A DNA stretch of 43,584 nt, from assembly GCF_000686565.1 (NCBI RefSeq), contig NZ_JMKW01000020.1, forward strand, positions 1-43,584. Reading direction: 5' to 3'. A program made the position numbers and the translations under genes. The stretch's first letter is position 1. Each line of letters begins with the position of its first letter. The notes under the pieces were generated by a model. It saw only the letters and a program-made list of their open reading frames with translations, ran no database searches and was not told the origin of the DNA. This document shows positions 16,991-27,000 of this stretch, piece by piece. The stretch is from Helicobacter bilis ATCC 51630. Its GTDB lineage: Bacteria > Campylobacterota > Campylobacteria > Campylobacterales > Helicobacteraceae.

Positions 16991-18031
16991 ATGAATATTG
17001 TTTTTTTAGGCACACCATTATTTGCTAAAGAGATTCTAGAAGGGCTTATGAAAAATCACACGATTTTATCTGTGATAACACAGCCAGACAAGCCCTTTGG
17101 TAGAAAAAAGATTCTAAAAGCACCAGAAGTAAAAGAATGTGCTTTAACAAATAATATCCCTTGCTTTCAACCTGAAAAAAGCATAGATATTATAGAAATT
17201 TTACATAATATAGACACAAAGCAAAAGATTGAAGCCATCATTGTAGTAGCCTATGGCAAGATTCTAAAAAAAGAGATTGTATCTCGTTATATTTGCCTTA
17301 ACTTGCATGGGTCTTTACTGCCCCATTATCGTGGTGCAAGTCCTATTCAAACAAGTATTATGAATGATTATAAACACTTTGGCTTAAGCGTGATTTATAT
17401 GAATGAGGGGCTTGATAGTGGCAATATCGCTGCAATACAAAAGATAGAAAAAGACATAGTCGCAAGGAAAAATGTAGCAGAAGTCTTTCACACATTAGCA
17501 CCTTATGGAATCTCTTTGCTAGAAAAAGTGCTTAATGATATAAAGCACAATACATTGCAAACTACACCACAAAACCACGACATTGCAAGCTATTGCAAAA
17601 AGCTTACAAAAAATGATTGCTATTTAGATTTTATAGACTCTTATACTTGCTACTTGCATTTCTTAGCATTAGGACATATTGGGGTATGGACGAAGTATAA
17701 AGATAGCGTTTTAAAGATTAATATGATACAAGATTATGTGTTAGATAACTCTGTGTTAAGCGATTCTGTTTTACAAGATTCTAGTTTGAAAGATCCTACT
17801 TTAAGAGATTCTAAACTACAAGATTCTATCCCAAAAGATTCTATACAAAATAAAGTAGCTAAGCAAAAAGGCACAATCCTAGCAATAAAACAAAATATGG
17901 CATGTATCGCATGTGAAAATGGTGCATTATGGATAGAATCTGTAACACCACAAAATAAATCAAAAATGACAATGACAAGCTTTTTGCAATCCCAAAATCT
18001 AAAGGTTGGCGATAGTTTGGTGTTTGAGTAG
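16991..18031 (+). CDS. fmt: Methionyl-tRNA formyltransferase
   Basis: 346 aa. It formylates initiator Met-tRNA. The catalytic Asn104-His106-Asp142 triad sits in LNLHGSLLPHYRGASPIQ and GLDSGNI. The C-terminal OB-fold domain (KGTILAIKQNMACIAC onward) is present. It is longer than usual because residues 250-284 are seven pentapeptide repeats of the type xLxDS, encoded by 15-bp units ending GATTCT. This insert falls in the linker between the catalytic and OB domains and probably forms a surface extension. GGGGGAGTT provides the RBS. Confidence 0.95.
   Translation: MNIVFLGTPLFAKEILEGLMKNHTILSVITQPDKPFGRKKILKAPEVKECALTNNIPCFQPEKSIDIIEILHNIDTKQKIEAIIVVAYGKILKKEIVSRYICLNLHGSLLPHYRGASPIQTSIMNDYKHFGLSVIYMNEGLDSGNIAAIQKIEKDIVARKNVAEVFHTLAPYGISLLEKVLNDIKHNTLQTTPQNHDIASYCKKLTKNDCYLDFIDSYTCYLHFLALGHIGVWTKYKDSVLKINMIQDYVLDNSVLSDSVLQDSSLKDPTLRDSKLQDSIPKDSIQNKVAKQKGTILAIKQNMACIACENGALWIESVTPQNKSKMTMTSFLQSQNLKVGDSLVFE
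17738..17842 (+). repeat. Seven 15-bp tandem units inside fmt
   Basis: Units begin at 17738, 17753, 17768, 17783, 17798, 17813 and 17828. Most end GATTCT or a one-base variant and encode VLDNS, VLSDS, VLQDS, SLKDP, TLRDS, KLQDS, IPKDS. The 15-bp period keeps the frame whatever the copy number. Confidence 0.9.
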
Positions 18032-18228
18032 TTGTGAGTCTTTAGGTGTATTAAAACATAGTGAGAACCAGCATTATTGTTGTTTAAATCCCCTTGTAAT
18101 TTCATAATAAAAAATTTTACAAACAGGTAACCATGAGAGTAATATTTATCCAAAAAATATATTTAAATTTATTGAGTTATAATAATGGCAATTGGATTTT
18201 ACTCCAAATTAATCATTTCTTGAAGTTT

Positions 18229-18683
18229 TCAAGTGCTTATCTTTTCCATATGATTATTTTCTTTCACTTCATTAATTATATGGTTTGAAACACACTTCTC
18301 AATCAAAGCAATATTACGGCTAAATAAATGATTTTCACTTTTCTTTATCCATTTTTGATTAAGTTTTATTGCTTCAACGCTTTCATCAATGCCGATGAAT
18401 TTTCTCCCTAATTTTAGGGCTTCTTGTAAAAATCCCCCACCACCACAAAAGCAATCCATAACTTTAGATTCTGTATTTGACGACATAGCAATAATACGCC
18501 TTAGCATTGCTCTATTTTTCTCGGTAGGATAGGCTGGATTTTGAGAGTCTTTAAACTCCCAAATATCTTGTATCTTTTTGCCTTTGCATTCATCTATATA
18601 AACTTTCTTGCGTGGATTCTTATTTTTACCCCATTCAATTACCCTGCTTCTTGCAATCTGTTAAGCTCTTTTAACAATTCACT
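18229..18683 (-). pseudogene. 3' remnant of an N6-adenine-type DNA methyltransferase
   Basis: The frame reads VIEWGKNKNPRKKVYIDE, then DIWEFKDSQNPAYPTEKN and the SAM-binding motif DCFCGGGGFLQEAL, FIGIDES. This is the C-terminal part of beta-type DNA methyltransferases, where motif I follows motif IV. The catalytic DPPY half is absent. The sequence just upstream (SELLKELNRLQEAG) belongs to the same family in another frame, so there is also a frameshift near 18645. A 92-codon frame from ATG 18507 remains open but would be inactive. It directly follows the broken endonuclease gene. Confidence 0.8.
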
Positions 18684-19444
18684 TTATCCATTATTAAATC
18701 GCTTAAAATATTCATCAATCTCTTCTCGCATTTCAATTCCAACTTCCTCAAATGCCTCCAACAACATAGCATAGCTTCCCACCCCACCTAGAAAGTCCCA
18801 AAATTCGTCTGCTACTTTGAGTTCAAACTCTAAATCTAGCATTCCCGCCATCGTCCAACGCTCGTAAGGTTTTGGTGCGTAAGGATTGTAAGGAATGGCT
18901 ACGAGTGATTGAAACTTAAGATTTGGGTGAGATAGCCCAAAACACGCCACCCAAGTTAAAAGTGTGCGTTTAAACTCTTTAAAACTGCCTTTGTTTGGCT
19001 TAGCAGTTTTAATATCAATCAAATACACATCATCGCCCTTTTGCAAAAACAAATCCACTTTTGTAGGTTTAATCGTGCTTGTTTGCCCACTTTGTGCTAC
19101 TTCTAGGATTCTAGCAATTTCACTTTGTTTATCTGGTCTAGCATTTGCACTTTCTAAATTATCCATAATCTCTTGTATCACTCTTTGAGCTTTTTTAGTT
19201 ATGGTATCTCCTGCACTTGCTTGTCGCTTGATACTATCAAACTTCTTTAATCCCAGCTCTTCTGCAACAGGTTCAAAAATACTTGTGCCAAAATTTGTAT
19301 TAAGGCTTTGTATAAAACTATATAAAGCCATTCTACTTTACCTAAGAGCCTTGTGTGAAAGGGCATATAGTTACTTTCTGGTTTATAATTCTCAAACTTA
19401 TTTCTTAGGGCTTGAATCAGTCTATTTTTAATTGCTTGTTTCAT
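18684..19444 (-). pseudogene. TdeIII-like type II restriction endonuclease, frameshifted
   Basis: ATG at 19444 (AAAGGAT upstream) starts MKQAIKNRLIQALRNKFENY, which runs to RLLGK at about 19333. There the frame shifts by what looks like one lost base. The rest continues in the next frame as RMALYSFIQSLNTNFGTS, then FEPVAEELG, and the PD-(D/E)xK core KVDLFL...VYLIDIKTAKPN, ending KRFNNG. These features resemble the TdeIII/MjaII endonuclease family, which cuts GGNCC. The ATG in the second frame (19331) has no good RBS. Probably inactive, unless the shift is a sequencing error. It overlaps the methyltransferase gene by 17 bp, a typical coupled arrangement. Confidence 0.75.
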
Positions 19445-21008
19445 TTTTATCCTTTAAGTGAAAAATGCTCTCGCTATACGCATTTGTGTCTTTTTCACTG
19501 CGATTTAGCACAGGTCTATCATAGCGTTTAATAATCTGCATTCCTGCCATTTCCGCAATACTTGGATAGAGATTAAATCTATCATTTGCTACTAAAAACA
19601 CATTGTAGTCTTGTTTTAAAAAGTTTTTTGCATTTTTTAAAGCCATTGCAATCGCTTTTGTATAGTTTTCTCTAGCATTTTTGCTTTGCCCCTTTAGTTT
19701 CGCACCTATTTCTAGAGTATCCTTTCGCTCTAAATTCAATAGTTCATAGCTATAAGCGTGCTGCTCGTGATAATCTATTAGCCCTACATAAGGAGGAGAG
19801 CTAAAGATTCCAGCAATTTTTTGTGAATGCAAGAGATTAGCAAAAATAGCATTTTGCTTTTTTGTTTCATTTACAATATCTACATCACAAGAGTCTGCAT
19901 TAAGACACAGACCAAAACAATCACTTCTTAAAGTCTCAAACTCTTTGATTCTCTTTAGCGTATCCTTTACATAGCTTTTAAACCATTTTAAAGAGCTAAA
20001 AAGTGGCTTACAAATTCTGCCGTGCTTTTTGCAATAATAGCTTCTTAACATAGGCTCTTTTAAGGTGGCTAAATCGGCGTGTGTTGTAGCCCTACAACTT
20101 CGTGCAGTGCGGCTTAAAATAATGTTTAGAATCTCTTGCAAATCTTTCGGTGCTTTTGTGATTTCATTTTTTAGTAAAATAAGTTCTTGCTTAATAGATT
20201 CTATATACCAAAAATCTAAAAAACTTCCATTATTTTTAACATTTAAATCAATATTGAATTGCTTAACTAGCTTGTCATAAATGCTTAAAAATTCTCTTTC
20301 TTTTATTTCTCCATAGACTTTTTCATCAATTTCTTTTAGCACTACTTTGCGTTTAAAATCTTTAGGAAAAAACTCTACATTAAACGCATTTAAATGTTGA
20401 GTTAAAGTCTCTTCAAAAGCCTTTATATTACTATTTTCATAAAAAGATTCTAAAGCTTGGATAAGCCTGTGGCATTCTTTTTCTAAAAGATTACTATCAT
20501 AACGCCCCAACTTCGCATTAACAAGCATAGTATTAAAGCAAGAAACATCAATCCCAATGCTGTGCATTCCCAATTCACTTGCCACACATAAAGTCGTGCC
20601 ACTTCCTGCAAAAATATCTAGCACAATATCATCTTTTTTAAAATAAGATTCTGTTTTCAGTGTATCAGTATGAGAGTCTAAAAAATACTCCACAAGCTGG
20701 GGGATAAATTTACCTTTATAGGGGTGAAGTCTATGAATATGCTTAGTTGTCTCTGCCTCTTTATAGTTTGCAAAAGCTAGTGGGTAGCTGTGGCTTTCTT
20801 GCGTGTAGCGCGTATCATAATAGGCTTTTAACTCATCTTTGCTAACCAAATTTTCCTTAGAATTTATCGCATAATTTGCCACTTTTCCATAGTTAATAAG
20901 ATACAAAATGTTGGAGTTTGTTACTCTTTTATTTAAATATGCACTAGCCCACACACTTGCTTCTTTTGGCGTGAAAAACTGCTTCAAATTATTTACACTT
21001 TGCGTCAT
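19428..21008 (-). CDS. DNA methyltransferase (N4-cytosine type, SPPY) with N-terminal HTH
   Basis: 526 aa. SAM motif I DIFAGSGTTL is at 131-140 and the catalytic motif IV SPPY at 404-407, which points to N4-cytosine (or less likely N6-adenine) methylation. Residues 11-65 (FFTPKEASVWASAYLNKRV) resemble an excisionase/MerR-type helix-turn-helix and could read DNA or autoregulate the operon. It starts 3 bp after the guaA stop codon, with GGGAG inside the end of guaA, so it is translationally linked to guaA. With its cognate nuclease broken, it is probably now a solitary methyltransferase. Confidence 0.82.
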   Translation of the reverse strand: MTQSVNNLKQFFTPKEASVWASAYLNKRVTNSNILYLINYGKVANYAINSKENLVSKDELKAYYDTRYTQESHSYPLAFANYKEAETTKHIHRLHPYKGKFIPQLVEYFLDSHTDTLKTESYFKKDDIVLDIFAGSGTTLCVASELGMHSIGIDVSCFNTMLVNAKLGRYDSNLLEKECHRLIQALESFYENSNIKAFEETLTQHLNAFNVEFFPKDFKRKVVLKEIDEKVYGEIKEREFLSIYDKLVKQFNIDLNVKNNGSFLDFWYIESIKQELILLKNEITKAPKDLQEILNIILSRTARSCRATTHADLATLKEPMLRSYYCKKHGRICKPLFSSLKWFKSYVKDTLKRIKEFETLRSDCFGLCLNADSCDVDIVNETKKQNAIFANLLHSQKIAGIFSSPPYVGLIDYHEQHAYSYELLNLERKDTLEIGAKLKGQSKNARENYTKAIAMALKNAKNFLKQDYNVFLVANDRFNLYPSIAEMAGMQIIKRYDRPVLNRSEKDTNAYSESIFHLKDKNETSN

Positions 21009-21011
21009 TCC

Positions 21012-24000
21012 CTACTCCCACTCAATAGTCCCCGGTGGTTTTGAGGTGATGTCATACACTACGCGGTTAATGCCTTTTACTTCGTTGATTATGCGATTTG
21101 AAACGCTCTCTAAAAATGCGTGGGGTAAGTGTGAGAAACTCGCTGTCATTCCGTCCAACGCCTCCACAGCTCGCACACAAATCGTATTATCATAAGTGCG
21201 ATTATCGCCCATTACGCCTACACTTCGCACATTCAGTAGCACACAAAACGCCTGCCACACCTTATCATACAGCCCCGCTTTATGCAACTCGTCTATAAAG
21301 ATAGAATCCGCCTCACGCAGCAAATCCAAATCCGCCTTATTCACCTCGCCCATAATGCGAATGGCAAGTCCGGGTCCCGGAAAGGGGTGGCGCATTAGCA
21401 TAGATTCAGGCATTCCTAGCTCCCTACCTAACGCCCTCACTTCATCTTTAAATAGCTCTCGTAATGGCTCAATCAGCTCAAACTTCATCCATTCAGGCAG
21501 CCCACCGACATTGTGATGAGATTTTATCGTCTTAGAGGGACCCTTGACACTCACAGATTCTATCACATCGGGGTAAAGTGTGCCTTGTGCAAGGAATTTT
21601 ATCTCGCCCTTTGCATTGTGCTTTTTCGCCTCTTTTTCAAACACCTCAATAAAAGTCTCGCCAATGATTTTGCGCTTCCTCTCTGGGTCAAGCACACCTT
21701 TAAGTCGCTTTAAAAACAACTCGTTTGCGTCCGCAGTAATCAAAGGCACTTTTAAGTTTTCTCTAAACATTTTCTCCACTGCCTCTCTCTCGCCCTTGCG
21801 TAAAAGCCCTGTATCCACAAACACAGGGATAAGATTCTCTCCTATGGCACGATAAAGCAAAGCTGCAACGACACTAGAATCAACCCCACCACTCACCGCA
21901 CACAAAACTTTGCTTGGCGTCTCTTTGCCACTTTTTGCGGAGTCTGCCCTCTCAACTTCGGTCATTACCGCTTGAGGTAATTCCCTCGCCTCATCTTGCA
22001 AAGCTCCATTTTTATCTACAAAATCCTGCCGCCCTTGATTTTGGCTATATCCTATATATTTAGAATCCACATTAGAATCTTGGCATTCTAAGATTGTGTG
22101 TGAATTTTTGGTGTTGTGCGAGGTAAGCGAATGAGGCGTATTGGACATACTCCGCAGTGAAGCGTCCGAAGCACTCGCCAAAAAGTCGCCACAAACTGAA
22201 TGCCTCTTAAAGCACGAGGTGAAATGGTCATTGACAATCCCCACACTCTGCATAAACGCATACATACCCGTGCTACCTACAAATTTAAACCCACGTTTTT
22301 TCAAATCCTTAGCTATCGTATCGGATAATGGCGTGGAAGCAGGTAACTCCGCAATACTTTCAAAATTGTTAATAATAGGCTTACCTCCCACGAAGCCCCA
22401 AATATACTTATCAAAGCTTCCAAACTCTTTCTGCACAGCCAAAAACGCCTTTGCATTATTAATTGCAGATTCTATTTTGGCACGATTCCTAATAATGCCA
22501 CTATCTTGCATTAGTGCATTGATTTTACGCTCATCATAAGCAGCGATAATCTTAGGATCAAAGTCATCAAATGCCACCCTAAAACTCTCGCGTTTTTTTA
22601 GAATCGTAATCCAAGAAAGCCCCGCCTGAAAGCCCTCTAGCACAAGCTGTTCAAAGAGTCTCTTATCCTCGTGCAGAGGCACACCCCACTCATAATCGTG
22701 GTAGTTTTCATAGAGTTTTCTTGTCGCTTCGTCTTTATCGGTTGCCCACGCACAACGGGTAGGAATCTCTAGTGCATTCTTTGCATAATCCACGCCGACG
22801 ATTTTACGCAGTTTTGCGACTTCAGCTTCCGCAAAATTCCGCATATTCCAGTTCGTATCTGCCCCACAGATTCCCACAGCAAAATTTTTCAAAATCTCCC
22901 CGCCACATTCACTATGCACGACTTCGGGGTGAAATTGCAGGGCGTAAATCTTGCGTTTAGAATCCGCAATCGCACAATAATGCGTATTGCCCGACTTTGC
23001 AAGCTCACTAAAGCCCTGCGGGATAGATTCTACCTTATCCGCGTGGCTCATCCACACGATAGAATCTTGCTTCACATTAGCAAATAATGCTATCTTGTTA
23101 TTCTTATTTTCTACATTATTATGAGTATTGCCCCTTAGCGTTGAATATGTGCTTATGAGTAAAGATTCTCTATCGCAATAGAGAGAATCTTGCAATAAGA
23201 ATGAACGCAATGAAAGTTTCAGCTTGTCTTTTGTAACCCCATAAATAAAGCAGGGCAATTCTGTATTATGATAGTTATACACGAGATTTTTATCTACATT
23301 TGATATTTCATTTTCAAGGTGTTTAAAGTGAGTGTCATCACCGCTTTTAATAAAGCCCAGATACTCATATAATAGCCCCGCTTCATCTTGCTCTAAAAGG
23401 CAAGGTAGCGTAATTATCTCACTATCATTTGTATGCAACAATGCTTGTAATAATGCTATACCCTCTTTTTCTAATCTTGCCTTATTCGTGCATAAAAATA
23501 TCTCTACAAAGCTATTTTTATCTGCTTTATCATATACGACTAAAAAGCCTAATGCTTCATTTTCTTTCGCATTCTCTTCTATACTTTCAATAACCAAGCA
23601 TTGATGACATTTTGAGAGAATGTCTTGCATATTTTTACCACTACTAATGATTGCTTCTTGTGATACATGCGTATGCGTTTTTGCAACGTATTCTTGCCAT
23701 AACGCACTTAAATCTAGCACTTCTTTAGAATCTAGCGTATTCAATGAATTAATTTTTAGATTTAATCTGCTAAGATTTTTTTGCAAAGATTCTAGAGATT
23801 CCATAGAATCTGTATAGCTATACTTTGTATAAGAGAGTGGATTTATCCTACTTGTAGCACAAAACTCTATGTATTTTGTATTGCTATTTTCATCAGTTAC
23901 AATCCCCATTTTTTCCATGCCAATTCTCTTTGCTACATTTTGTGCAGCAATATCTTCTTCCCTACATAGTGAATACATCTCTTTTACACGCAAATGCTTA

Positions 24001-27000
24001 AAGGCATATTCCTTACATGCAAGGGCTACTTCAATAGCATAGCCTTTATGTAAATGGTCTTTATGCAATACATACTGCATTTCAAGATATTTTGTATAAT
24101 GAAGTCCTGCAAGTCCAATCACGCTGCCATTATTTTTATCAGCGATAACCCACCAGCCAACGCCAAATCGATCTATACTGCTTTGTTCTCTCTCTATCCA
24201 AGTCTGCACTTCTTCTTCGCTTAATGCACCATTGAAAGATTGCATAGTCTCTTTATCTTGCAAGATTGCCCTAAGCATAGGATAATCGAAGTCTTTATAA
24301 GGACGCAATATCGTGCGGTTTGTCTCAAGGCTAAAATGCGTTGTATTTGTGTTTTTGATTCTATATACAAGCCGCTGCATTTCTCTGCCACGATAAGTCC
24401 AAGTCGTCTCTCCAAGCAAATACGCTTGTAGTTTATTTGCTACTGCCTTTGACGCCTCACTATCTTCTTTAATAAGCAAATATAGCTCTTTTGCTTTCAA
24501 TACATTAAAAGCATAATGCTTACACCCAAGTGCCACTTCAGCACCATAGCCCTTTTTCCAATGGCTTTTTGCGATGATATAGGTCATGCCAAGCACTTTT
24601 TTATCATTATAGGTTTGCAAGCTAAGTCCTGCTTGTCCTATCATTGCCCCGCTTTCTTTCTCTATCACAGCCCAAAGCCCAAAGCCAAACTTTTTATATC
24701 TCTCTAACTGCGTATTAAGCCACTCTTGCACACTTGAATCATTAAAGTTATACTCCCATGAACTCATTACTTCATGATCAAGCAGCATAGCATTAAGCTC
24801 TGCTGTATCACTTTTACGCATAGCCCTTATTATAAGTCTTTCTGTCTCAAATAAAGGCATATCATAGCTAAGATTAAAAGAACGCATGAGTAACGCACTA
24901 CTTGCCTTAAAATGCACGAGCGCTAAATCTCTATTATAAGAATCTTTAGGGCTTCTGCCAAAGATAGCAAAGCCTAGTGTATGATAGAATGCGATTGCAT
25001 CAGTATTTGCTTCATTACAATCAACTAGAATATAATCATAATCACCTAAGCCAGATTCTAAAGCCTTTGCTATCAATGCTTTTCCAACACCTTTTTTAAA
25101 CGCGCTAGGGGTTATAAATAGGGCTTCAATCTTATTGCCTCGCAACGCAATAAAGCCTAGCTTTTTGTCGTAATCGCTTGCTACAATAATATGCGTGGAA
25201 TCTAGATTCCCAACCACTTGGGCGGGTGCAGGGCTTTGGGGTGCAAAATGTATAGAATCTAGATTCTCCACCAAATCTGGGTGGGTGCAGGGTTTAGGGT
25301 GCGTTATTTTAGAATCTAGATTCTTGTTTGACTGCGTTGTCTCTTTGCCACTTTTGCAGAAGTTTGATATTGCAACTGCGTCATTATCGTCTAGATAACT
25401 CCTTGTTGCAATATCTACACAACCTGCAAAATTGCCTAAAGATACTTCCACAGAACTCTTCATTGTGCGTTTTGTAGAATCTGGATTTTGTGTCAAACTA
25501 GATTCTAAACAAATAGAATCTAAAAGATTCTCCACATCATTTGCAATCTCATCAATATCCTTTGCTTTCAAAAAATGATGGGTTGCATGCACAGAATCTC
25601 TCCATATCTTTAAAAGCTCATCTTTTGTATCGGCACTCATAGGATTATTTTTTGTATAGTTTGCAAACTCAAGCAAGACTTTTTTAGAATCATTTGCATT
25701 TAAATCTAGCCCTATATAATCACTTGCTTTTAGCATATAGACAAAATGTGCCATTTCTTTATTATCAAAAGTCTTATTGCTTTTGCCTATGATACGCATT
25801 TCAAGTCGTTTCGCTAGATTCTGTGGGGCGATATTATCCGTTTTTATAAGGCTTATAAGCAGGGGCAAACCTAACTCTTTAAACGCATATTCCATACACA
25901 TTTTAGTTGCTTTACTTGCCAAACCTTTATGCCAATGACTTTTTTTGAAGATATAGCCTAGTTCAGGCAATAATGGTGCTTTAGAATCTAGCAAGGTTTG
26001 CATGGCGTGTTGTGCTGCATGGTTTAAATAGTCTGCATTACTCAAACTCGCCTTAATTGTGTCATAAAGATTAGAATCTTGCACACTCTGCCATGTAATG
26101 CCACATTGCCCTACTATCTCATTGCCACTTTTTTCAACGACTGCAAATAAGCCAAAGCCATACTTTCTATATGACTGCATTTGCTTATCTAGCCATTCTT
26201 TTGCCTCTTGTTTGCTTAAAGCCCTGCCCCATGCACTCATCACTTCAGAATCTAAAAGCATAGATTCTATATCCTCTAAATCACTTGAGACAAACTCTCG
26301 CAAAATAAGCGTATCGCTTGTTATTTGTTTGCTTTGACTTTTATGGGCTTTATTAGCCTGATGGTTTGTTATTTTCCATAGCATTTCATCATTATGCGTT
26401 TCACAATAAGCCCCATCAAGCTTTTGTATAATATGCAATGAAGCATGGTTGTCTTTATGTATGAGAAAATAGACTTCATTTGCATAAAGTTTTTCAAAAG
26501 CATAATTTATGCATTCCTTGAGTATTGCTTGACCATAGCCCTTATTTTGATATGCCTTTTCTAAAATGTAGCCTATTTCTAAAACTTCTTGTGATATGCC
26601 ATTATGAGTTATAGTCGCTTTTTCAATACCTGCATTACCGATAATCTTTCCGTTTGTTTTATCAATCACCGCCCAAATCCCATAGCCATGTTGCTTATAA
26701 CTTGCTATTTGCTTATCTAGCCATGCTTTTGCCTCTTGTGGATTTAAAGTTTTTAATGTTTGCATACTCTCTTTATCACTTACCAAATCACACAGGCTAG
26801 ATAAATCATCTAGGGTATATTCTCGCATTATGCAATGTGTAGTTTGCAAATTAAGCTCATTATCATGTGTTAGAGAATCTCCATTTAGAATCGTTAGAAC
26901 CGCCCTACCAAACTCTTGAGCTTCAGCCTTTACCACACTCCCACCAAAAAAGTGTGCGATATACTGCATACCATAGCAAATGCCAAGTATAGGAATATTT

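Noticed and set aside
17738-17842. Regular repeats as a possible CRISPR array
   Set aside because: The units are contiguous 15-mers without spacers and are part of an intact fmt reading frame.
19247-19331. Continuation of the TdeIII N-terminal frame as a separate 65-aa gene
   Set aside because: Beyond residue 37 it is simply the wrong frame of the endonuclease; the family sequence resumes in the neighbouring frame.
22203-22763. Tag as an independent gene with its own start
   Set aside because: The first Met codons in the domain lie well inside it, there is no RBS, and no stop separates it from the GuaA frame on either side.
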